Shown one piece after another: positions 22,740 to 32,706 of a stretch of 64,000 nucleotides of DNA. The position numbers and the translations under genes were made by a program. Below the pieces are notes generated by a model, which was not told the origin of the DNA, ran no database searches, and saw only the letters and a list, made by a program, of their open reading frames with translations. This DNA is from Diphasiastrum complanatum. Its lineage: Eukaryota; Streptophyta; Lycopodiopsida; Lycopodiales; Lycopodiaceae. The stretch lies in the NCBI GenBank assembly GCA_029204225.1, contig CM055111.1, forward strand, positions 42,534,815 through 42,598,814, given 5' to 3'. Positions within the stretch are counted from its first letter, which is position 1; each line of letters begins with the position of its first letter.

Positions 22740-22747
22740 TATAAATA
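22740..22747 (+). promoter_or_regulatory. TATA box of an unknown plus-strand unit
   Basis: TATAAATA within GGCTATAAATATGTGC, about 280 bp upstream of the first ATG of the open frame at 23025. The spacing fits a promoter with a moderately long leader. Confidence 0.5.
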
Positions 22748-23024
22748 TGTGCACCACTTTTCATATTTCGATTCCGTGATCTTTTATTCTGAACTCACTA
22801 GTCATTTTATTTTTTTTCTTTCTCGCGATATCGAATCGACGCGCGTCTTTCCATACAGTACACAGTCAAATTCATTCAGGCATGCTGAATCGATATCAGC
22901 CTCTTCTAACGTGTGCTCGCAGAAAATTTCAGTCTCGTCCTAACGATATCGGATCAACGCGCACACTGTTGTTCATTCTTCTACCGATATCATTCTATCG
23001 CGTTGAACTGATATTAGGTTCAAT
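22748..23024 (+). promoter_or_regulatory. Leader with four CGATATC repeats
   Basis: The segment before the ATG contains CGATATC at 22826, 22891, 22944 and 22985. Two copies sit in longer near-identical blocks, CGATATCGAATCGACGCGCG and CGATATCGGATCAACGCGC. Such CpG-rich words stand out in this AT-rich stretch. They may be protein-binding sites or RNA structures; nothing else identifies them. Confidence 0.55.
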
Positions 23025-23887
23025 ATGGCTAGTTCCTCCATGTCCTCAGATAACAAACTTTTGGATTTTTTGAATGCCAGTGACATTCCATCTGAAAAAT
23101 TAGAGTATTGCGAGTATTTTTTTTTTGCTCCCTTCGATATTGATAAGCTAGTTTCATATACTGATATAGGAGTTGAAGCTAAAGAATCTACGGCTTCATA
23201 TTATCAAAAAACTCTCCCTCGTTCTATAATCCTCTCTGATTCTCTTCCATCTGCATCTCCTGTTAATCAATTAACTCTACTCGATGTTCCCTTATATTTT
23301 ATAAATAATGAAAGTTATATTTCATTTAATGATATAGAAGATGTTTTGAATTTGAGAGAGGATGAAATCCTCTCAATTTTTGCTCAAAATTTATCAGAAT
23401 TTTCAGACATTGTTGATTACACATATGATGACCTTGAAAGTGAGATAGATTATGATAAACATGGCAATTAGAAATCTGGCAATGAGGCTTTGGAGGCCAT
23501 GATTGAAAAATCTAAAGCCTATGAAAAAAAACTTTGGCTATAGAGAAGGAATTTTTGAAATTCCAAAAAAAATATCCCTCAAGGCCTAGATATATCCCCT
23601 CCGAAAATGTAGAGGCCATTGGAGGACATGACATTAGCAGAGCAAATGTCGTTGAATACGATGATTATGATCTGGTACGTAGATATTATATTGGTATTGA
23701 TATTGTTCAGTTTTCTTATTTCAAACACTATGTTAAAAAAATATCATTTAGAATGGCCCTTTATTCGGGTTACATTGATATGAGCAAAAGGAAAAATTTA
23801 GAATTTTTGGATCCATATGAAAGGAGATTATTCCTTCATGACAATACCATTCGTCTGAATCTTGAAGAGGATCATGATGATAATTAA
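23025..23887 (+). pseudogene. Unrecognised acidic protein gene, frameshifted
   Basis: The first open frame (23025-23471, 148 codons) starts MASSSMSSDNKLLDFL and is acidic (NESYISFNDIEDVLNLREDE, DDLESEIDYDKH). An in-frame TAG follows, the same frame stays open briefly to about 23540, then the sense continues in another frame (23534-23887, 117 codons; KYPSRPRYIPSENVEAIGG, FLDPYERRLFLHDN), ending NLEEDHDDN. So one stop and one shift, the latter near an A-rich run at 23523-23532, break what looks like a protein of about 285 residues. I recognise no domain, membrane segment or catalytic motif. It follows a TATA box and a repeat-bearing leader and faces the minus-strand gene at 24820-25970. It could be a captured host gene, part of an unknown element, or viral in origin. 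Confidence 0.5.
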
Positions 23888-24819
23888 ACAATTTTTAGTA
23901 ATAGACTTTTGATATATTACAAGGATCTCTCTTTTGTTATGAATTTGAATGCCTTTCGAAATATCGTAATACTTGGCGAGTTTTTAGCTTGATATCTAAA
24001 TTGTGCTCTTTTATAAAACCACTGAAAAAGTTGAACTAAATATTTATTTTTTGAATTGTGTCCTCCATGATTTGTTGCTCTATGAAATGCTCCCCTTGCT
24101 TGCTAATGAGATTTTTCCATGCCTTGTGATGACCAGATACTTAAGCTCCCATATTTCTTTGCAAAATAAGTTGCATGATGAAGAAGGATGTGTTGCAAAC
24201 AATAGTTTTGATTAGTTACATCAGTAGAAAAATATATAAGCCTGAATGAGAAAAGTACCAGATAATGATATAGATTAGCACCATGTAATGAGTAATGTTG
24301 TCTTTTCCCCAACAATCATGTACAAATTTTACAAATGTGGTGCAATGATTTTGCAAAGTCCTCATATCTTCTGATGATAGGTATTCTTTGCTGATAACAC
24401 TTATGAGTTTGTCTAAGTTGGTCCACACTTGTCCCTTTTCCAAATCTAGTTTCTACTTGAAAATTTTTACATTTCCAAGCAAGAACAATAAAAAATAATG
24501 ATCATAAGCACCTCCAATTGATGGCTTATTAGGAACGTTTCCTTTTTTTCCCAGAGAGTCTGTCACTTTTTTCAATTGTGACATTCCCTTTATGTAATCC
24601 TGCATTTGACAAAACTATTTCCAACCTCCTAGTTGCTGCTTTAGCCACAGACTCCAGTTTATGATTCCATGCTAGTAGAATATGCAGGTAAATAATGTTT
24701 GTGATTATTTACTTTATTAATCATAATACTTTCGTATTATGATTCCATTTACTTGATCTTCGTCTAGTTTATAGAATCGAATAATGTAATTTAGAACATT
24801 TTCAATAACAAGGAAAATA
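23888..24819. other. AT-rich spacer between two convergent unknown genes
   Basis: Short frames on both strands (24003-24443) lack motifs. The region lies between the 3' ends of the two unknown genes and probably holds their terminal regions. Confidence 0.4.
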
Positions 24820-25970
24820 TTAGCAATCGTTGTAATTGAGCTCACCATATTCTGATTTGTATAATTCAGTTATATGAAGTGGTTGGCCAACTACTTTGAA
24901 CATTCCGTCATTATAATAATTCCTTGCTAATCTTACTCGATATGGACGTGGAAGATAAATTTTCTTCACCATCACTTGGAAAAACGCTTCTTTAACTATT
25001 CTAAAAAAAGTAGAATAAACATTTCTGGTAATTTTAGATACATCACATGCACCTTGTATCACATTTGCATCCAAGTATGATTGAACCTTAATCAAAACAA
25101 TCTCTACAATTTCATTTTTCATTTTTTCAAACCAAGCATTTTTTATCATTTCCTTTGCTGACTTTCTTGGTAAAACATGACTTAAAGATGATCTAATGCA
25201 TGAATGATCTGTTAAATAGTTATTTGCCACCAAACATGATCTGCAACAAAAAATTATGTTTAATAAATTAATAATCCATGTTATCAAGTGCAAATCAAAC
25301 TTAAATGACATATACAAATCAAATAAACAGTTTATATGACAACATACTTGAATGCTCGAATTCTTTTTTTCTGATTGCCGCTATGTGTAGATAAGTCATC
25401 AATATTTTTTGTCGGTACTCTCTTTCTTTTCCTCTTCATCATTGCCTTATTGATAACTTTTATATCAACAACAGATTTTAAACTCTTGGATCGCAACTTT
25501 TCCATGGATTCTAACATTTCTTGGTTTGATCCCCAAAGAGTAGTGACTGTAGCATTCAACTTTGACATAGCATTCTTGAATGCATTGTTTTCAGCACTAG
25601 TGTGTTGCAAATAATGAAGCAATTGCTGATTTGCACGTTGCAATTGTTGATTAGCAAGCTGCAATTGTTGATTAAGACAAGATATGCTATGCATTCCAAT
25701 ATCACGCAACCTTTGACAATATCCAAGTAATCCGCTATTTCCTTCACATACATATTTGAGAAGATGAGTTACGGACTTAAAATCCGAACACAAATTGGTA
25801 GTTGGATCATTAGGATAAATTGATCCATCCACCCACAAATCTATATTCATATGATTATTCATTCTCAATTCTCTAACTATTGCAGCAACATTCTCTACAA
25901 CTTTCACATTTTTCTTAATAATTGGAGTGCATTCCATCGGAAGAGCAACATGCAAATGGAACATTGCCAT
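24820..25970 (-). CDS. Unrecognised coiled-coil protein, probable two-exon gene
   Basis: The upstream frame (25970-25332, 212 codons) starts MAMFHLHVALPMECTPIIKK. It contains a Gln-rich coiled coil with an internal repeat (LANQQLQRANQQL), a basic cluster MKRKRKRVPTK that could be a nuclear signal, and ends near KKRIRAFK. A second frame (25317-24820) carries KSAKEMIKNAWFEKMKNEIV and RPYRVRLARNYYNDGMFKVV. A GT-AG intron of about 100 bp fits between them: donor TTCAA|GTATGT near 25348, acceptor TTTTGTTGCAG near 25241. It joins the frames in phase as AFK-SCLVANNY. No transposon domain is recognised. It interrupts GYP-H between protease and RNase H. Upstream, a further possible exon boundary near 26030 does not stay in frame, so the start is uncertain. 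Confidence 0.55.
25621..25678 (-). repeat. 21-bp tandem repeat coding for the coiled coil
   Basis: Two full and one partial unit of 21 bp (AATTGYTGATT core) encode the repeated NQQLQ stretch of the unknown protein. The unit keeps the reading frame. Confidence 0.75.
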
Positions 25971-26089
25971 TGTTAAAAGCTACAATCATGTAAATGCATC
26001 AAACTATAGTAAATCAATATGAATAAATTTAGCATACCTTACTTTTGTAATGTTTATGTCGCATTACGCAACCTCTTGAGTCATGATGT

Positions 26090-26960
26090 TGACACTTGAC
26101 TCCGAGTCTGTGGGTACCTTATTTAAAAAGCATCCATTGATAATTCTTTGAATTTTTGGTTGGAATTCATCACCAAAATTTACCAATCCTAAAGCTACTG
26201 GTGGCAAGCTTTCCTTCGTTTCTTTTTCAATAAAGACTGCTTGATTTCTTTTTTATAGTATTGGTTATCTTCTAACATCTGCTTGAACGTTATGTTTGGC
26301 ATTCTAGAAGTAAAGCCCTCCACTATATCATAAGAACGATGCTTTGGCGGTGATGGATCTCTAGGTATCTCTAAGCTTATTATTGGGTCTACAAATGTAA
26401 CTTTCTTAATGTTAGTTCTTCTTCAAGAAGTTTTTTGGCTTCTGAACTAATATTTGCTTCATAATAATTTTCATCAGACCGGTCATAGTTTAGATCCTTC
26501 CTGTCAGAATTCTCCGCGGTCTATTCTGTATTTTGGGTTTTTATTCATAGCATTTTTTGCAGATTTTTTGCTTTCTTACTTTTCTTCTTTTTCCGAAGTG
26601 TAGGTGCATCCTTCTTATAGCCATGTTATCCGGTGGTGGTTCCGGCTCCGGTTCAAAACTAGATTCGGACGGTGTAGATGGTTTTGATTCAAAACTAGAT
26701 TCTGGCTCTAGGTCAGAAGATGTAGATTCCGATGTATCTGAAGGATTTGGCAAATTAGCAAGCTTCTCCTCAAAGGAATTTACAAATGATACAAAGGCGT
26801 TATAAAAGTTATTAAATGCTTGTGGGCTTAATTTGACTCTTATAGGTGAATTTTGTAAACTTTCAAGATACTGATCTTGGGCTTTCCTATAAGCTTCTAA
26901 CTTCTTTTTCCGTTCTACCCAGTTTTGTTCAATGGTTACGTCCGATTGATCCTTGTGCAT
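26090..26960 (-). pseudogene. GYP-H gag-like start and protease remnant
   Basis: The frame 26960-26541 (139 codons) lies just inside the GYP-H PBS, where gag begins. It reads MHKDQSDVTIEQNWVERKKK, then a Ser/Glu/Pro-rich tail. Further down (26450-26090, shifted frames) come PRDPSPPKHRSYDIVEGF, NITFKQMLEDNQYYKKEIKQ and a protease-like stretch GCFLNKVPTDSESSVNIMT. In plant gypsy proteases the equivalent stretch is a D-(G/S)-(G/S) site followed by VN-(I/V)-MT, so this is probably the active-site region with a changed Gly. Homology ends near 26080, where the unknown 4-kb block begins. Capsid and zinc-knuckle parts are absent or unrecognisable. Confidence 0.6.
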
Positions 26961-27027
26961 ACATTACATGAACAAAGATTCATGGAAGACTTGGTACACT
27001 TAAAAACCACAAAAGACAAGATTCCTC

Positions 27028-27045
27028 TCCCCGGCAACAGCGCCA
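27028..27045 (-). promoter_or_regulatory. GYP-H primer binding site
   Basis: The minus strand reads TGGCGCTGTTGCCGGGGA, the GC-rich PBS type of plant gypsy elements (compare GYP-G and GYP-K). It lies 5 nt from the LTR end at 27051 and proves a second gypsy 5' end inside GYP-G. Confidence 0.88.
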
Positions 27046-27050
27046 AGTTA

Positions 27051-27500
27051 TGTGGTAGCCTAGTCATTATAGATTTCCACAATAATGGCGAATGTGTAGT
27101 ATAAAAGGTATATCGTTCCTCCATAGAGAGATAAATCTTATCTTTTGGATTATAAGTGTTAAATGGATAATATTGGATAGAAAGTATGTAATATTCAGAG
27201 TTGAATACCACAATGGAAAGGCTGTTTATCCAAAGATATTGGTTTAGATTGGCATTCAGTAACACCAATGTGAAATGATTTGGTCGAGGATTCAGAATGA
27301 AAAGAGTACTTTATCTTCCAAACAACAAGATAAATAGTAAGCAACCTTTCTTACAGAGACAAGCACACAGGTTCCACAAGGCATTAGGCCGTTTGATCCT
27401 TCTCAATGAATACAGAGAATTAGTGAGCTTCACGACGAATCTTTATTAAATGGTACTGCACCTTCTCCATAAAGTCGAGATGGGCAGTATTAAGATCCAA
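27051..27500 (-). repeat. GYP-H 5' LTR, outer edge uncertain
   Basis: In sense the LTR ends GGCTACCACA just before the PBS spacer. The outer boundary is not resolved because no second copy is found in the window; it lies before the end of the extra ORF of GYP-G at about 27552. The partner LTR seems lost together with the end of the GYP-H integrase. Confidence 0.5.
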
Positions 27501-27551
27501 ATTATGGGACAGAAAACAACGATGGGCTCCTGCAATCCACTTTAAGGTCGT

Positions 27552-29664
27552 CTAGGATGTGAAGCGAGATTCCCAGGAGCCTCCCATCATTGCGGCACAA
27601 AAATATAGATGAGCAACCGACAGCTGATCTTTGATATTCTCTGAGGCCATTGGCTTATTTGGATTGAATGCTAGAGGAGGAAGGCAATCATCCCATCTGG
27701 TTGCCACTGATGCCAACAGAGTTAGATCTTTTGCAAACATTGTCGATTGTCGCACTGTCAGATCGAGAGAGTGGATATACTCCCGTTGGTATGCTTGTAA
27801 TGCCCGGTGGAAATCCACTGATATTGTCCAGTTGTATGGCTGATGGATGATTGGCCAACTGGGCATATGGATTGTGATTTTGTCCATAGCCAATCCCAAA
27901 TCCTTCCATTTGTTCCTTCCTGGCATCGGCACATAATAGGGATCTGCCCGCAATTAGCGAGGGCTGGCCACATAACTCCTGATAGATTTCGGAGTTTTCT
28001 CAAGAATGGTAACTCTCCATGCCGGTTGCTCTCCCAATGCAGGTATTTTGTCCAACTCTTTGTCGGCCTCTATCTCAAGGGTCTTCAACTTAAGGACTCA
28101 TCCACCACACGAGGACTCATGAGGATGTTGCGCTAGAAAACTCTGGATCTGGTTCTCGACGTTGATGGGCCTTCTGAATAATGGTGTGGTCCTTGATGAG
28201 GATGGACCCACTGGCACTGTCTGTAAAATTGGTTGTTGTTCTTCTACGTCTGGAGCTCCCCCCTGGTCCATGCCCGAATCCAACCCTGTATCCATTGTAG
28301 TTTGGTGTGAAGGGGAGAATTGCAACATGACCGGTACTGGGATTTGTGGTCCGGTTTCCAACACCTGAGCGGCTGGTTTTTCATAGGCGCTTATGGTTTC
28401 TTTAGCCTTTGCCAACTCAGTTGAAGCTGCCCCTTTGAACTTGTCAAAGCGGCCTTGGAATCCCTGAAGGGCCACTATGTATGTTTCCACTTTCTTGAAC
28501 AAATACTCGATCTCCGTCGGAGTGACCGGATGATCTGGTATTTGCGTCTGAAGATGCACATCAAGCTCAAGAGTGGTTGCATACAGTTCACCTTGGAGAC
28601 ATGTGCAATCCTGCGCTGCCATCTGCAATTGACCTTGTAGCAGCTGCACCTGTTGCTTTGCATCCTCCACGACCTTGTCCACATGATCCTGTGTGGTTGT
28701 CAAGGCATTCTGCAGGGAGATGACGTATCCTTCAAGGCAATCAGCTTGTTGCTATGTCATCTTCTTTTCAGCTTCAGATTTGTCTTCGTGTTGCTTGGCG
28801 ATCTTCAATTCTCGATCCAACTGGACAACCTAGGTGGAAGCCATGGATTTTGTTTTCCATGTGGGAGGCCGTTAAAAGAGACAACAAGGAGCCAACAGTG
28901 AACTGCTGCTTAGTATTGCTCTTAATAGCTTGTTTGAGCTCATCAGAAATAGTCTTGAACCAATTATATGGTTCAAGAAGGGCTTTGGCTAACTTGGCAT
29001 AGGACTCAACTATCCTATATAGGATCTGTGAAGTGGTGCGGTCTTTTCTGAGGTTGCCAACCATCAAAAAGTTATTCAGGAGATAGGTAGCAACGTGTAT
29101 GGTAGGCTCAGTGATGACATCGAGAAGATAACTGTCATTGGTCCATTGCAAATCATTGGTTAGGTCGATGTAAGGGTTAACAGCCTGTTTAGTCTGTTTA
29201 TGGTTGGGTGAGGCTTGTGTACCAGATGTTATGCCTATAGCACCAAGGGTGGCCTCAGTCACACGCACCTTGTGTGTGGCTCCCTGAAAGGTGATGTAAA
29301 ATCTGGATTTCTCTTCCTTTCACGTACTGAAGGCAAGAGTGATGAGATCCATGTTGATTCTCCCAGAAAAGGCTCTCTCATGAATACCCATTGCAATAAG
29401 CAGAGGCTCCGCAAGGGTCATCGATTGAGTGACCATACTTGTGCTAGGAAGTATCATGATGTCCATTGCAGATGGGATATCACGATGGATAGTATAACGA
29501 GGAGATTGGGAAGTATCTGTGGAAGACATGATGATCAGAAATAAAAGATAAGACGCGAGAAAGTATATCAGAAAGCAGTTCAGAAAGTTTGGAAAGCTTT
29601 GGTCGCGGAAAAAATTCGCAAGAGCTTCACTAGCACAAGTGAGGAATGAATCGAATTCAACCAA
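27552..29664 (-). pseudogene. GYP-G extra ORF between pol and 3' LTR, unknown function
   Basis: Four successive minus-strand frames cover this region. The first (29664-29320) includes MSSTDTSQSPRYTIHRDIPS, the probable true start near 29529. The second (29268-28774) has DLTNDLQWTNDSYLLDVITE and ESYAKLAKALLEPYNWFKTI. The third (28703-28098) is a likely coiled coil (VVEDAKQQVQLLQGQLQMAA) with a Pro/Ser-rich end. The fourth (27953-27552) has WPIIHQPYNWTISVDFHRAL. Together they suggest one decayed protein of about 650-700 residues. Its place after integrase is where several plant gypsy lineages carry an env-like or accessory ORF, but I see no membrane segment or RNase H motif. It has its own repeat-bearing leader at 29770-30015. 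Confidence 0.55.
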
Positions 29665-30177
29665 TTATAGGTGAATTTGGAGGGTCCATTACACTGAATA
29701 CTAGTTTGGCTGATCAGTTATGAACAAAAATTTGCAGGCATGTATAGTACTGTGAAAATAGGCTATAAAAATCTCGGCGAAGGTTTCTGGGGTCTGAACC
29801 TATCATGCGAACGTTTTCCAGGGTTGGCGAAGGATGAACCTTTGCCCAGGAAGATCTTTCGCCCAAGTACTGTCATAAATGCATTTTTCCAAGTTATGAG
29901 GCTATGGCTAACCTAATTTGACATTTTAAGACCATCTAGCATATCAGCAAAGGTTCATGATGAGGGTAAGGTGCTCGGCGAGTGGATGTACAATCTGAGA
30001 GCTTAGCGAAGGTTTTTGATACTGTATAGGCCACATCTGAGCGAAACAAGTGATTTTACAAGTCATCTTCCATCAAAATTCTATCCTTTCTTTTTTAAAT
30101 GCTGATGACTTTTCTAACTTTTGCTCATCAATCTTTTCTCAGTTTTTTTTTTCTATCTTTTCCTAAAAACTCGGCTG
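29665..30177 (-). promoter_or_regulatory. Non-coding gap with GGCGAAGGTT-type motif cluster
   Basis: Between the integrase tail and the extra ORF, at least seven close matches to the leader word occur within about 245 bp: CTCGGCGAAGGTT at 29773, TTGGCGAAGG at 29824, AACCTTTGCCC at 29837, ATCTTTCGCCC at 29854, CAGCAAAGGTT at 29945, CTCGGCGAG at 29974 and TAGCGAAGGTT at 30004. The same word fills the gag leaders of GYP-G and GYP-K. Confidence 0.7.
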
Positions 30178-30610
30178 TCAAAACTTGCATAATCGGCTGC
30201 CATTCCCTGGAGTATCAAATTGTTTTCCATCCAAGTGCTTAGGAATTATTGTGCCATAGTTTAGGATTTCCTTTACTTTATACGAGCCTTCAACGGTGAA
30301 CTTCAATTTTCTTTTGATGAGCTTGGTTTTGTACATCAATGCAAGATCTCCTACTTTCAGATCCTTTTTGTGCAATCGACGATCGTGCCATGCCTTTCGG
30401 CAGGCTTTCTCTGCTGCTAACGCATGAACTGCCATCAATCGTGTTTCACGTAATTTGTGCAACGCTTCATGACGTAGTTGTAAAGACTTATCATCATTTA
30501 ACCGTTCTGTTGTCGCTATGCATAAAGACGAGATTACAAATTCAATCGGCATGACAACATCTTGACCATAAAACCAGTTGAAAGGGGGATTTCTGGTTAT
30601 TAAGAAAGTT
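30178..30610 (-). pseudogene. GYP-G integrase C-terminal region
   Basis: Minus strand reads the end of the integrase core (FYGQDVVMPIEFVI) followed by the C-terminal region (RHEALHKLRETRLMAVHALA, WHDRRLHKKDLKVGDLALMY, KLIKRKLKFTVEGSYKVKEI). In an active integrase this part binds DNA. The catalytic core that should precede it is missing; 30611-31255 has unrelated sequence instead. Confidence 0.85.
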
Positions 30611-31255
30611 TTCTTTCAGTTTCAATCTGGCTAGTATTCCAACTAAGCAATATCATAAGCACTCTCTAGTAGGCATTTTGAGACATATGCACTCTGATAA
30701 TGTTTTTGATTCATAGTCATGAATGGCCCTATCAAAACCACAAAATTGTTCAACGAAGGCTTGTGGGAGTGAATATTTTTATACAAAAACAACAAATTCA
30801 AATACAAAGTTCAAATTCTGGTTTTCTCTTAGCCATACATACTTCAACATTTAGAGACTTCTTGTGTCCACTCCCAAATATGTTCACTCATATATATTCT
30901 GGATTACTCAGATATGATCGTATTAGTGCTATTGGTGTTACAACTCCCATGAATCTCCGATTGCTTTGAAGGTTCCACACACCTCATACAAGTGATGACG
31001 CACCGTATTCGCCCATCTATAGGGTCCCAATCGACCAACCCCCATGCACTAGAGCTATTGACATAGTCATGCCCAGTTGAGCCTCCTATGATTATCGGCG
31101 TCCCATACCACCAGCCATCCTCGGCTCTGATGGAAAAACACCAGACAACCCTGACTGCACTGTTGCTAAACTTTCAACAGGCAATACCTAGGTGCCAACT
31201 TTGCACACTTAATAGTTTTCAAGCCTCTAGAGTGACTAGGGACTCTCAAAAATAC
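30611..31255. other. Unrelated filler replacing the GYP-G integrase core
   Basis: About 645 bp separate the zinc region (31256 upward) from the integrase tail (30610 downward). No integrase reading is possible here in any frame, and I recognise no element ends or repeats. An insertion combined with deletion, or a filler joined during break repair, would explain it. Confidence 0.5.
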
Positions 31256-32697
31256 CTAGTCATAATCTGGGATTTCATGTAGTAAAACACATCTACGTAG
31301 AAGATTGTCTGATCCACGACGATACAATTATCCTGCAATCAATTGATAAGGTTGAGCCTTATGAATCAATTGTCTTTTATGTACTTTTGTCAAAGAGTCA
31401 TTTGGTTGTCCTAGCATTAGTACTCAACAATATCCACTGCCCACTCAAGTACTGCTTCTACATAGAACAATGCAGCATCTGGTAATTCATCATCCACTTC
31501 AGTATTAACTGCTACAGATTCAATTCGCGAAATGTGATCAGCTAGATAATGTTGCTTTCCCTTTAGAACCACAATTTGAAAGCCAAATTTAGTCAATAAT
31601 AGTAACCATCTTGCAATACGTCCAGTACTGCATGCCTTCTTTACCAAGTAAAGTAAGGGCTGGTGATCCGTATAAAAGCCAAAGTGCGTTTCCATAAGGT
31701 AGTGACAAAATTTCCGAACAGAAAAAATCATGGCTAACTCTTCATAATCTGTTGTTGAATAATTCTTCTCCGGATCTGTAAGTTGTCTGCTTGCAAATTG
31801 TATAGGATAATCCTTCTTATAGTCACCTGGCTGCGTCAAAACTGAACCAATGGCATATTTTGAGGCATCCGCGTGAACTTGAAATTCAATCGTCCAATCT
31901 GGAGAATGCAGGATTGGTGCTAAAGTTAATGCTTTTTTTAATTTTTCAAAGGCCTTTTTTATGCCTCTACTATCCAAATAGGAACAATAGTCAGTTTGTA
32001 TATAGGTCATGCTAAATCCGCAAAGAAGATAATAAAAATTCGATAGTAGTTCGCATGATCCATAAATACATAAACTCCACAAATCGTTGTTGGCGGTGGT
32101 AATTCCACAATAATCTTGATCTTAGAAAAATTTGTGTCAATACCATGTCTCGGTATCACATGGCCAAGCACAACTCTGTGGGAAACCCATATCTGGCATT
32201 TTTTTGGATTTAGAGAAATTTGATAGTTGCGACATCTTTCAAATACTTTTTCCAATCGATCCAGGTGGTTTGTATCCGTACTATGGACTCCCAGGTCATC
32301 CAAGTAAATAAAAAGGAATTTTTGTAGATAATATTTAAAACCAAATTGCATTACTCTTTGGAACGAACTTGGTGCATTACCGAGTCCAAATGGCATTACT
32401 TTGTAAGCATAGGTGCCCCATTTCTATTGCAAAAGCGATTTTGTGGCGATCGGCAGGTGCAATTTTAACCTGGTTGTAACCACTAAATCCATCCAGAAAA
32501 CTATAAGCTTCCGCTCCAGCAAGACGATCCAAAATGCTTTCAGTAAAAGGTAACGGAAAGTGATCCTTCCACGTCACTTTGTTCAAAGCCTTGAGATTCG
32601 CACAAATTCTCAATTTCTCATTCTTCTTAGAAACAATGACAATGGGTGAGATCCATTCGGGATGCTCAATCTCATAAATGAAATCGGCGTCAAGCAA
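31256..32697 (-). pseudogene. GYP-G reverse transcriptase, RNase H and start of integrase
   Basis: Minus-strand frames 32697-32377 and 32396-32007 encode RT (ADFIYEIEHPEWISPIVIV, SFLDGFSGYNQVKIAPADR, then MPFGLGNAPSSFQRVM and an intact catalytic FIYLDDLGVHS). RNase H follows (PDWTIEFQVHADASKYAIGS, ASRQLTDPEKNYSTTDYEEL, YTDHQPLLYLVKKACSTGRI). The C-terminal piece DDELPDAALFYVEAVLEW continues to an integrase start that breaks off near 31256. A frameshift separates the two RT frames at about 32390. GYP-K has the same protein with a different set of defects. Confidence 0.9.
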
Positions 32698-32706
32698 TCG
32701 CTGAAG

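Noticed and set aside
22740-23887. Endogenous pararetrovirus
   Set aside because: A TATA box, leader and ORF are present, but there is no tRNA-Met primer site, movement-protein, coat or polymerase motif, so the call is not supported.
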